Below, piece by piece: positions 50,402 to 58,806 of a DNA stretch of 64,000 bases. The notes beneath the pieces are model-generated. The model did no database searches and was not told the DNA's origin. It saw only the letters and a program-made list of their open reading frames with translations. A program made the translations under genes and the position numbers. Source of the stretch: Henriciella sp. AS95 (GTDB lineage Bacteria > Pseudomonadota > Alphaproteobacteria > Caulobacterales > Hyphomonadaceae); NCBI RefSeq assembly GCF_038900055.1, contig NZ_JBBMQM010000001.1, positions 868,001 to 932,000 on the forward strand, written 5' to 3'. The stretch's first letter is position 1. The number at the start of each line of letters is the position of its first letter.

Positions 50402-53023
50402 ATGACTGATCGATCTCTTTACGTCTATCTCATGCTCTCTACGGCGCTGTGCGCATTTCCTGCGCAGAAGGCTATCGCTCAGGAAACGGAGACTGATGCA
50501 CCTGTTGAAGTCGCAGACGAGCAGGAAGCTGACCGTAACCTCGACACCGTCGTGGTTCGCGGTGAATTCATTCCAGCGCCGCAACGCGAAACGTCTCAGG
50601 TCGCTTCTTTCCTGAGCGCGCAGGACCTGCAGCGCCAGGGCGACTCCAACGCCGCTCTCGCGCTGACCCGCCTGAGCGGCCTGTCGATTGTGGGCGAGCG
50701 CTTCGCCTATGTGCGGGGGCTGGGCGACCGCTATTCGTCCGCCCTTCTGAACGGTTCGCCGCTGCCGAGCCCAGAGCCGCTGCGCCGGACGGTTCCACTC
50801 GACCTGTTCCCATCGGATGTGCTTGAAGGCGCCGCCGTCCAGAAGACCTATTCGGTGGCCTATCCCGGTGAGTTTGGCGGCGGTGTGATCGATCTGAAAA
50901 CGCTGCGTACCCCGCGCGAAAACTATGCGAACGTCAAAGTCGGTATCGGAATCAATCCGGAATCGAACTTTTACGATGGTCTTTATTATCGTGGGTCTGA
51001 CACTGACTGGTCGGGCTATGATGACGGTCTTCGAGACCTTCCCGGCCCGCTTTCCAGCGTCATTTCCAGCGGCACCCGTCTTAGCGCCCTGAGCCCGACC
51101 GAAATTGAGGCGGTGGGTGAAAGCCTGGTGAACTCGCCGCTGACAGTGATCCAGAAGGGTGAAGTTGGCCCGGACTTCAACGCGTCAATCGATGGCGGCT
51201 GGAGCGGCGACTTCGGTAATTTCGATCTCGGACTGGTCGGCGTCGTTGGCTATGATAGCAGCTGGTCGATCCAGGAAGCCAAGCGCCAGATTGCATCAAA
51301 CGACACCGTCGGCATTGATATCGACTCGGTGGAAACGACCTTCGACGCGACCGTCAACGCGCTCGGCTCCGCAACGCTGGGCTGGGACCTCAATGAGGTC
51401 CAGGCGACGCTGTTCTACGTCCACACGACCTCGAAAGAGGCGCAGGTCGACCAAGGCAGTGATTTTAACGCACCGGGCGCGACGGGACTCGTATATGACG
51501 AGTCGACGGGTTGGTTCGAGCGTGATCTCACTTTCTTCCAGCTGCGCGGCCTGCATGAATTTGGTGATTTTGATTTCAACTGGCGTGGGTCGATTTCGCG
51601 GTCCAACCGTGACGCGCCGTATGAGCGCTCTCTCCGCCGCCTGATCGATGATCAGGGCCGGGTGCGCTATGCTGAAGCGAATAACTACAATATTCGCTTT
51701 TCCGAGCTGACGGACGACAATCAGAGCATCGGTGCAGACCTGTCTTACACTATGCCGCTGGGCGATTATCGTGAGGCGGTTTTCAAGGCCGGTTACGACT
51801 ACTCAACGACTGAGCGCGACTACAATTTCGTGTCCTTCCGGTTCGCGGGTGGCAACGCGCTCCCGCTTGATGTTCAGCTTGCACGGCCAGACTTCCTGTT
51901 CTCGCCGGACAATATTGAGCCAGGACGTTTTGTGCTGGTGGAAAGCACCTCCATCAACGACTCCTACCGCGCCGATCTGGATGTTGCGGCGGCTTTCTTT
52001 GAAGCTGACATGGAGATCCTGCCCTACATTCAGACGACGCTCGGTGTGCGTTATGAAGAGGGCGATGAGACTGTCGAGACCTTTGACCGGTTCGGAAATG
52101 TCGGAACTGGCGGTGCCATTTCCAACGAGTACTGGCTGCCATCGGCGACCTTCACCTGGAACTTCGCAGACGACCTTCAGCTTCGCCTCGGTTATTCGGA
52201 AACGATTGCCCGCCCGCAATTCCGGGAGCTGGCACCGTCTCTCTACTTTGATCCGGTTGGCGACCGCAATTATCGCGGTAACCGCTTCCTGCTCGACAGT
52301 GAGCTGACGAACTACGATGCGCGTCTCGAATACTATCTCGGTCGCAATGAGTTTGTGACCCTTGCTGGCTTCTTCAAGGAACTGGAGAACCCGATTGAGG
52401 AAGTCCAGTTCGCGAACGCCACCTTCGTTTACGAGACGACGTTCATCAACTCGCCGAAAGCTGAGTTGTACGGCATTGAGGCTGAGTATCGCACCACCTT
52501 CGATATGCCGGTCTTCTCGCAGTATTCGTGGGTCAATGATCGCGACTGGCTGTTTGCGGTCAACTACACCTACACTGAGTCTGAAGTGCAGACGCCTGGT
52601 GGGTCGACCATTCTGGATCCATTCACCGGCCGTGCTCTTGATGCGACGCAGTTCAATATCGACGGTACCAAGCTTCAGGGCACGCCAGAGAATATCCTGA
52701 ATATGCAGTTTGGCTGGCAGAATAATTCAGAGCAGTTCACGCTTCTGCTGAACTGGGTTGATGAGCGCATCCTGCAGCGCGGCATCGACTCGCAGAGTGT
52801 CAGCCTGCCCGACATTATCGAGGATCCGGGCGTCACACTTGACGCGGTTTATAACCGGGATTTGATGATTGCTGGTCAGGATCTGAAACTCGGTCTTAGC
52901 CTGCGCAACATTCTTGATGAGCAGCACCAGGAGTTTCAGCAAAGCGACGGCCTGGGTCGGACCGAGTACAACACCTACGACCGGGGACGCAGCTTCTCTG
53001 CCAGCCTGACCATGCGGTTCTAG
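50402..53023 (+). CDS. TonB-dependent outer-membrane receptor
   Basis: An 873-residue protein from the ATG at 50402 (MTDRSLYVYLMLSTALCAFP), preceded by AAAGGACACATCGAA, with a signal ending AIAQ. A TonB-box-like LDTVVVRGEF is followed by the plug domain (ALALTRLSGLSIVGERFAYV, VPLDLFPSDVLEGAAVQKTY, GEFGGGVIDLKT) and a beta-barrel of about 22 strands ending in the C-terminal aromatic RSFSASLTMRF. It follows the repeat lipoprotein by about 100 bases and likely takes up a ligand with its help. The substrate cannot be inferred. Confidence 0.9.
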   Translation: MTDRSLYVYLMLSTALCAFPAQKAIAQETETDAPVEVADEQEADRNLDTVVVRGEFIPAPQRETSQVASFLSAQDLQRQGDSNAALALTRLSGLSIVGERFAYVRGLGDRYSSALLNGSPLPSPEPLRRTVPLDLFPSDVLEGAAVQKTYSVAYPGEFGGGVIDLKTLRTPRENYANVKVGIGINPESNFYDGLYYRGSDTDWSGYDDGLRDLPGPLSSVISSGTRLSALSPTEIEAVGESLVNSPLTVIQKGEVGPDFNASIDGGWSGDFGNFDLGLVGVVGYDSSWSIQEAKRQIASNDTVGIDIDSVETTFDATVNALGSATLGWDLNEVQATLFYVHTTSKEAQVDQGSDFNAPGATGLVYDESTGWFERDLTFFQLRGLHEFGDFDFNWRGSISRSNRDAPYERSLRRLIDDQGRVRYAEANNYNIRFSELTDDNQSIGADLSYTMPLGDYREAVFKAGYDYSTTERDYNFVSFRFAGGNALPLDVQLARPDFLFSPDNIEPGRFVLVESTSINDSYRADLDVAAAFFEADMEILPYIQTTLGVRYEEGDETVETFDRFGNVGTGGAISNEYWLPSATFTWNFADDLQLRLGYSETIARPQFRELAPSLYFDPVGDRNYRGNRFLLDSELTNYDARLEYYLGRNEFVTLAGFFKELENPIEEVQFANATFVYETTFINSPKAELYGIEAEYRTTFDMPVFSQYSWVNDRDWLFAVNYTYTESEVQTPGGSTILDPFTGRALDATQFNIDGTKLQGTPENILNMQFGWQNNSEQFTLLLNWVDERILQRGIDSQSVSLPDIIEDPGVTLDAVYNRDLMIAGQDLKLGLSLRNILDEQHQEFQQSDGLGRTEYNTYDRGRSFSASLTMRF

Positions 53024-53047
53024 AGCTTAGTGCAGTTTGTTGAGTTT

Positions 53048-53100
53048 CACCGGCGGGTGGCAACGGTCTCAGAGCCGAGCCTCCCGCCGGTGTTCTTGTT
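53048..53100. terminator. Convergent terminator after the TonB receptor gene
   Basis: CACCGGCGGG (53048-53057) and CCCGCCGGTG (53083-53092) form a 10-bp stem; the loop contains a smaller hairpin and TTCTTGTTT follows. It separates the TonB receptor gene from the convergent dnaE2. Confidence 0.7.
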
Positions 53101-53105
53101 TCTGC

Positions 53106-56100
53106 TTAGTGAAAGTCGCGGCTCGCGGGTATGATGCGAACATCGCGCGGATGACGCCCCGCGCTTCGCGCTGGTGGGCCCTTTCGCTCCGGTATAGGCC
53201 GCTGGACTTCATCAGCCCGTGCCAGGGCGCCCTTCAGCGGGTCGAACTGCGCTTCCTCTGACAGGAGGTGCAGGTCGCTGGTGAGATCAATCAGCTGGTT
53301 CGCCACGATATGCGTGACGTTGTCGGCTGTCTGGACGCGGCCGTTTACAAGCATGATACGCGCGCCCATCAGCGTGGGGCGATACACCTCTCCGACGCGT
53401 GGCCAGATGACGAGATTGGCAATGCCGGTCTCATCTTCAAGCGTTACGAAATAGACCCCGCTTGCGGAGCCTGGTCTCTGGCGGACCAGAACAACACCGG
53501 CCGTGCGCACACGCGCGCCATTGTGAAGTAAATTGGCTTCAGCGGTCGTCTTGAGGCCGAAGCTGTCATAGCGCTGACGCAGGAAGCTCATCGGATGCTC
53601 CTTTAGGGACAGACGGGTCATCTGATAGTCCTGCAGGACATGTTCGGATGTCGGCATCTGAGGCAGGTCGACCGGAAGTTCGGCTTGCTGCTCTGGGGCA
53701 TCAGTGGCCGCAAAGAGCGGCAGGGGTTTGCCCTGTGTCTCTCCGCGGACAGCCCAAAGCGCGGCGCGCCGGTCCATGCCGATAGAGCCGAAAGCATCGG
53801 CGGCGGCGAGCTGTTCCAGCGCCCGCCGGCCAATCCCGGTTCGCCGGCGAATGTCTTCAGGATGTTCATAGCCTGAGCGGCGCGCTTCCATCAGTGCTTC
53901 CATCTCATCCTCGCGCACGCCCTCAACCTGGCGAAAGCCAAGCCGGACCGCGCAGAACCCGTTCTGCCCGTCTGGCTCTAATGTGTTGTCCCAGTCTGAC
54001 AGGTTCACATCAATCGGCCGGATTTCGACGCCATGCTCCTGCGCATCGCGAACAATCTGCGCCGGGGCGTAAAATCCCATGGGCTGGCTGTTGAGCAGGG
54101 CGGCACAGAAAACATCCGGGTGATGTTTCTTCAGCCAGGAAGAGACGTAGACGAGCAAGGCAAAAGAGGCGGCATGGCTTTCCGGAAAGCCATATTCGCC
54201 AAAGCCTTTTACCTGGTCGAAACAACGATGAGCAAAGGCCGGGTCATACCCCCGCGCAATCATGCGGGAAACCATCAATTCCTCATAGTTCTGGATCGTC
54301 CCGACTTTTCGGAAGGTTGCCATGGCGCGGCGAAGGCCATTGGCTTCGTCGGCGGTGAAACAGGCCGCATCAATGGAGATCTGCATGGCCTGTTCCTGGA
54401 ACAGCGGAACGCCAAGCGTTCGCTTCAGGATCTTTTCAAGCTCGTCGGGTGGCCCGAATTCTGGCGCAGGGCTTGGATAGGAAACGCTTTCAAGGCCCTT
54501 GCGGCGGCGAAGATAGGGATGGACCATGTCGCCCTGGATCGGCCCGGGGCGGACGATGGCGACTTCGATGACAAGGTCATAGAAAGTCCTCGGCCGAAGG
54601 CGCGGCAGCATATTCATCTGCGCCCGGCTCTCGACCTGGAAGACGCCAAGACTGTCACCCTCGCAGAGCATGTCATAGGTTGCTGGATCGCCTTGCGGGA
54701 TCGAAGCCAGATCATGCTCGATCCCTTTGTGAAGCTTCAGGAAGTCAAAGGCCTTTCGGATGCAGGTCAGCATGCCGAGCGCGAGCACGTCGACCTTCAT
54801 GATGTTGAGCGCGGAAATATCGTCCTTGTCCCATTCGATGAAAGTGCGCTCATCCATGGCGGCATTGCCGATGGGGACGGTTTCTGTGAGCAGGCCCTGC
54901 GTCAGGACAAAACCGCCGACATGCTGGGAGAGGTGGCGCGGAAAGCCAATGAGCTGACGTGTCAGGATGATCGCGCGGCGGATCATCGGGTTGTTCGGGT
55001 CGAGGCCGGCCTCGCAGATCTGCTTTGTGTTGATCTCAGAGCCCCAGGCGCCCCACACCGTCCCTGCAAGTGCCGAGGAAATATCCTCTGAAAGACCGAG
55101 TGCCTTACAGACCTCGCGCACGGCCGAGCGCGGGCGGTAGCAGATGACGGTCGCTGTCAGCGCAGCACGGTGACGGCCATATCGACGGTAAACATACTGA
55201 ATGACTTCTTCGCGCCGCTCATGCTCGAAGTCGACATCGATATCCGGCGGCTCCTTGCGCTCCTTGGAAAGGAAGCGCTCGAAGAGCAGGCTGGTCACGC
55301 TCGGGTCGACGCTTGTGATGCCGATACAGTAACAGACAGCGGAATTGGCGGCAGATCCGCGCCCCTGACAAAGAATGCCTTCGCCGCGCGCCCAGGCGAC
55401 AATGTCGTGGACGGTCAGGAAATAGGGCGCATAGTCGAGGCCCGCGATCAGGTTGAGCTCTTTCTCGAGGGCTTTTCGTACGGTCTCAGGGACGCCGCCT
55501 GGATAGCGCCAGTCCGCTCCGGCCCAGGTCAGGTCTTCAAGGTGCTGCTGGGGTGTCTTGCCGGGCGGGACCGGTTCGTCGGGATAGTGGTAGGAGAGCT
55601 CGTCGAGGCTAAACTTGCAACGCTCAAGGATTTCCGCCGTACGGGCGATGGCCGGCTCAAACCCCTTGAACAGCCGAGCCATTTCAGCGGCTGGCTTGAG
55701 GTGGCGCTCGCCATTGGCTTCGAGGCGGTAACCGGCCTGCTCAATGCTGCAATGCTCGCGAATACAGGTCACGATATCCTGAAGCGGGCGGCGTTCAGGA
55801 TGGTGGTAGAGAACGTCGTTGATGGCAACGATCGGCACACCGACGCGGGCGGCCTGATCGGCGAGCCGGGCAATTCGCTCGCGGTCTCGTCCGCGGAACC
55901 GGAAACTGACCCCTAAATAGACTGTATGTGGCCGGTTTTCGGCCCACCGTTCGAGCAGGTCAAAGAAGTCTTCGCCCGGTTTTTCAGGCGGCAGAAAAAT
56001 GAAAATCTGCCCTTCTGAAGCGTGAACAATATCCTCGACATGGATAAGGCACTCACCCTTCTCGGCGCGCAATTTTCCTTCGCTGAGCAGCTTTGAAAGT

Positions 56101-56363
56101 CGCCCATAGGCGGCCTTGTCCGTCGGGTAACAGAGCATTTCCGGTCCATCCGCCGGGATGAGGCGCACGCCAATAGCGAGACGAAGCCCATGCTCCTTGG
56201 CCGCGAGGTGGGCCCGTACAACACCGGCGAGTGTGTTGCGGTCAGCGATGCCGATGCCTTCAAGACCAAGGCTGACAGCCTGTAGCACCAGCTCCTCGGC
56301 ATGGCTCGCCCCGTGCAGAAATGAGAAATTGGTTGTCACGGCGAGTTCGGCATAGCGGGTCAT
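53106..56363 (-). CDS. dnaE2: Error-prone DNA polymerase III alpha-type subunit DnaE2 (ImuC)
   Basis: A 1,085-residue polymerase of the DnaE2 length. The N-terminal PHP domain starts YAELAVTTNFSFLHGASHAE and ELVLQAVSLGLEGIGIADRN; the catalytic core includes GRGSAANSAVCYCIGITSVD, PPDIDVDFEHERREEVIQYV and HVGGFVLTQGLLTETVPIGN; the C-terminal OB fold contains GVYFVTLEDETGIANLVIWP. DnaE2 replaces the normal polymerase for mutagenic bypass after DNA damage. Its ATG overlaps the imuB stop (56360-56363), so all three cassette genes are one operon behind the LexA box at 58703. Confidence 0.95.
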   Translation of the reverse strand: MTRYAELAVTTNFSFLHGASHAEELVLQAVSLGLEGIGIADRNTLAGVVRAHLAAKEHGLRLAIGVRLIPADGPEMLCYPTDKAAYGRLSKLLSEGKLRAEKGECLIHVEDIVHASEGQIFIFLPPEKPGEDFFDLLERWAENRPHTVYLGVSFRFRGRDRERIARLADQAARVGVPIVAINDVLYHHPERRPLQDIVTCIREHCSIEQAGYRLEANGERHLKPAAEMARLFKGFEPAIARTAEILERCKFSLDELSYHYPDEPVPPGKTPQQHLEDLTWAGADWRYPGGVPETVRKALEKELNLIAGLDYAPYFLTVHDIVAWARGEGILCQGRGSAANSAVCYCIGITSVDPSVTSLLFERFLSKERKEPPDIDVDFEHERREEVIQYVYRRYGRHRAALTATVICYRPRSAVREVCKALGLSEDISSALAGTVWGAWGSEINTKQICEAGLDPNNPMIRRAIILTRQLIGFPRHLSQHVGGFVLTQGLLTETVPIGNAAMDERTFIEWDKDDISALNIMKVDVLALGMLTCIRKAFDFLKLHKGIEHDLASIPQGDPATYDMLCEGDSLGVFQVESRAQMNMLPRLRPRTFYDLVIEVAIVRPGPIQGDMVHPYLRRRKGLESVSYPSPAPEFGPPDELEKILKRTLGVPLFQEQAMQISIDAACFTADEANGLRRAMATFRKVGTIQNYEELMVSRMIARGYDPAFAHRCFDQVKGFGEYGFPESHAASFALLVYVSSWLKKHHPDVFCAALLNSQPMGFYAPAQIVRDAQEHGVEIRPIDVNLSDWDNTLEPDGQNGFCAVRLGFRQVEGVREDEMEALMEARRSGYEHPEDIRRRTGIGRRALEQLAAADAFGSIGMDRRAALWAVRGETQGKPLPLFAATDAPEQQAELPVDLPQMPTSEHVLQDYQMTRLSLKEHPMSFLRQRYDSFGLKTTAEANLLHNGARVRTAGVVLVRQRPGSASGVYFVTLEDETGIANLVIWPRVGEVYRPTLMGARIMLVNGRVQTADNVTHIVANQLIDLTSDLHLLSEEAQFDPLKGALARADEVQRPIPERKGPPARSAGRHPRDVRIIPASRDFH

Positions 56364-58066
56364 GCAAAAAGCCCCTGCACAAACCAGTCGGGTGGCCCGC
56401 CCCGTCCATCCTCATAAAGCCCGTCGCGATAAAGCCAGTAACGTCGCCCCGCTTCATCCTCGACGCGGTAATAGTCGCGTGCGCGGGGCAGGTGAGTGAC
56501 GGGAGCGCTTTCTTCGCTGGCTTCGAGGCTGCGGCGAAACTCGGCAATGAGATCGAAGTCAGCCCGCTTGTCGAGCTTGGGCGAGAGCCATTTTCGCGAT
56601 ACGCCTTTCGGGCTGTGGCCCTGCGGCGGAGCGGTATGCGTCCACCATTCGGGATTGATGCGTTCTGGCCCGTCTGCGCGCACGACACTTCGGGCGACGC
56701 GCCGCCAGATAAAGCGAAGTGGCGGGCCGTCCGGCACTTCGGCCATGACAGTGACGCGCTCAGGACGCGCAAGCAGACGAAGCGGGCGGGGGCCAGCCTT
56801 CTGGTTTGGTTGTGGGGCCTCTGCCAAGGCCCCATCAAAAGCTTCGCGCCGTTCGGATTGCTCAGGGATATGGCTTTCGGCAGGCTGATGAATGCTGACC
56901 GTGCCGGCCCCGAGCTTGGCGTTAATCCGGTCGGCCAGCGCCGAAAGCGCGACCTCATCGGTATCACTGGCCGCAAGATCTCCAGAGAGGGCTGCCGCGC
57001 TTACCTGCATCGATCCCGTACGGTGTGCATCCAGCAAAAGCAGGTCTATGCCAAAGCCGGGGTCGATCCGGTCAATCTTCTCATGGAAGAGCCGCAGGAT
57101 GTGCTTTGGTGTGCGGACGGGTTGGGCTGTCGTAACGTCGATGGCGGTGTTCGTGCCGTCCGCGCGGAAGGCCGTGAGAACGAAGTGTCGCGCGCCCTGT
57201 CCGAAAGCTGTGAGATCAGCGCAGAGCTCACCCGTCAGCTGCTCCAGTGCGATCTCTATCGCCTCGCGTGTCGCGATCGGTTCCGGGCAGGGCAGGCGGG
57301 CCGATTTTGCCGGGACAGGGCGGAGCGGATCAAGCGGTTCATGGCGAAGTCCAAGTGCCTGGTCCAGCCTGTGAAGCACCTTGTCGGCAGCGCTTTTCGA
57401 TTGAAAACGGCGGGCAAGCGCCTTGCGGTCAATTCCGTACAGTTGGCCAATTCGTGTCAGTCCGAACCGGCGAAGAAGAAGCGTCGCCTCGCCCGAAAGC
57501 CGCAACGCCGAGACGGGAAGATCCGCGAGGCCGTCAGCCTCCTGGCCATCAGGCAGAATTGTGCCCGGGGCTGCGCGCGAGAGCACGGTTGCTGCCCCCG
57601 GCGTGCTGGCCAGTCCAGACTGGCAAGGAATTCCGTTTGCGCCGAGCAAAGCCGCAATGGCTTTGACCATCTTTTCTTCCCCGCCATGAAGATGGTCGCA
57701 GCCGGTTGTTTCCAGCATCACTGCGTCTGAACCATCGATTGCGACCAGCGGCGTAAAGCGGATCATCCAGTGGGCGAGCCTGTCCAGCGCGCGGGCATCA
57801 GCGGCGCGGTCGATATCCTCACTGGTAAGGTTCGGTATGCGGGCCTTGGCATCGGTGAAGGCGAGGCCGGCGGTTACGCCCGCTTTTTCGGCAAGGCTGT
57901 TTGCCGCAGCGATGCGCAGGCCTGAAGGGCCGGTTTCTGTCAGGACAAAGGGGCGGCGTGGTTTAGCCGGTGCGCCGGAGGGGGAGGATGTCTGCCGGGA
58001 CAGTCTCTCCCGGCGAAGGCGTGTCAGCGGCCAGTCCGGAAACCACAGTGAGAGATAACGTTTCAT
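56360..58066 (-). CDS. imuB: DNA polymerase Y-family accessory protein ImuB
   Basis: A 568-residue protein from the ATG at 58066 (MKRYLSLWFPDWPLTRLRRE). It follows the Y-family layout with the little-finger part near ELRDEP-like helices but without the acidic catalytic residues of DinB, as known for ImuB (for example LVAIDGSDAVMLETTGCDHL carries no DE pair). A C-terminal RDYYRVEDEAGRRYWLYRDG segment is typical. ImuB links ImuA/DnaE2 to the sliding clamp. Its start lies 104 bases inside imuA. Confidence 0.9.
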   Translation of the reverse strand: MKRYLSLWFPDWPLTRLRRERLSRQTSSPSGAPAKPRRPFVLTETGPSGLRIAAANSLAEKAGVTAGLAFTDAKARIPNLTSEDIDRAADARALDRLAHWMIRFTPLVAIDGSDAVMLETTGCDHLHGGEEKMVKAIAALLGANGIPCQSGLASTPGAATVLSRAAPGTILPDGQEADGLADLPVSALRLSGEATLLLRRFGLTRIGQLYGIDRKALARRFQSKSAADKVLHRLDQALGLRHEPLDPLRPVPAKSARLPCPEPIATREAIEIALEQLTGELCADLTAFGQGARHFVLTAFRADGTNTAIDVTTAQPVRTPKHILRLFHEKIDRIDPGFGIDLLLLDAHRTGSMQVSAAALSGDLAASDTDEVALSALADRINAKLGAGTVSIHQPAESHIPEQSERREAFDGALAEAPQPNQKAGPRPLRLLARPERVTVMAEVPDGPPLRFIWRRVARSVVRADGPERINPEWWTHTAPPQGHSPKGVSRKWLSPKLDKRADFDLIAEFRRSLEASEESAPVTHLPRARDYYRVEDEAGRRYWLYRDGLYEDGRGGPPDWFVQGLFA

Positions 58067-58700
58067 CGTCGAATTCCACATCGAATGAGTGGCCGGCCAT
58101 ATGCGGGGCCTGTCTTGAGCGTTCGAGATTGGCCTGCCAGCGTGGATTGCCGGGGGCCTTGCGGTCATAGCGATTGGGGGCGGATGGGCGGGGCATGACC
58201 CGCCATCGGGCAATGGAGGCTGTTGCCCCTTCGCGCGTATAAGGCATCAGCAGGACAACCGGGATACCATGCCGGCTGGAGGCAAGGGCGAGGCGGCGGC
58301 TGGCCGTAAAGTCCATGTCGGAAAGCTCACCAATAACAAGGCCTGCAGCTGAAGAGCGGATGGCTTCTTCAATTGCCCAGAGCGTATCTGGAAGCTTGCG
58401 CGCGTGAACATGAAGCAGGTCCGCCCGCTCGCGCCGCAAGCCGCGAAGGCCGGTTTCGAGCAGGTTGCCATGATTGGTGAGCAAGCCCGACTGGCTGACC
58501 CATATAATCGCGCCTCTTCTGGCGGGCGCGGCACTCAGCGCAAACCCTGTCAGGGCTGGCATATCTCCAAAGCTGGTCTCGCAGATTTCATGCACCCCGC
58601 AGGTCCCCAGTCCAAGCGGAAACTGGGCTGGTTCACGCGGTGCGGCAGCCTGCCCAAGGCGGAATATGCCGGGCGTCTGGAGGTCAAGTGTCGATGCCAT
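57963..58700 (-). CDS. imuA: SOS mutagenesis protein ImuA (RecA/SulA-like)
   Basis: A 245-residue protein from the ATG at 58700 (MASTLDLQTPGIFRLGQAAA). The core (CGVHEICETSFGDMPALTGF, then GAIIWVSQSGLLTNHGNLLE and LVIGELSDMDFTASRRLALA) resembles RecA-like ImuA proteins. The ATG lies only two bases after the LexA box, so the message may have almost no leader. A TTG at 58736 could add 12 residues but would overlap the box. The C-terminus overlaps imuB by 104 bases. Confidence 0.88.
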   Translation of the reverse strand: MASTLDLQTPGIFRLGQAAAPREPAQFPLGLGTCGVHEICETSFGDMPALTGFALSAAPARRGAIIWVSQSGLLTNHGNLLETGLRGLRRERADLLHVHARKLPDTLWAIEEAIRSSAAGLVIGELSDMDFTASRRLALASSRHGIPVVLLMPYTREGATASIARWRVMPRPSAPNRYDRKAPGNPRWQANLERSRQAPHMAGHSFDVEFDDETLSLTVVSGLAADTPSPGETVPADILPLRRTG

Positions 58701-58702
58701 TT

Positions 58703-58717
58703 GTTCATTATTTGTTC
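58703..58717 (-). promoter_or_regulatory. LexA (SOS) box of the imuA-imuB-dnaE2 operon
   Basis: Plus strand GTTCATTATTTGTTC is a perfect GTTC-N7-GTTC, the alphaproteobacterial LexA target. On the minus strand a TTGACT (58736-58731) lies 17 bases before the AAATAAT inside the box, so LexA would cover the -10 element. Confidence 0.9.
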
Positions 58718-58806
58718 TCAAATCAAAAAGAGTCAATCGGGGAGCAGACTCTTTTTGCGAGCGCTCTGAAACCAGGCGGCTGTCGTGTTTACCAGCCGAT
58801 CGTCAT

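Noticed and set aside
54033..55091. Open frame of 352 codons on the plus strand inside dnaE2
   Set aside because: It is antisense to the conserved polymerase core and shows no recognisable protein features.
56321..57730. Open frame of 469 codons on the plus strand opposite imuB
   Set aside because: Antisense shadow; composition follows the codon pattern of imuB and contains no motif.
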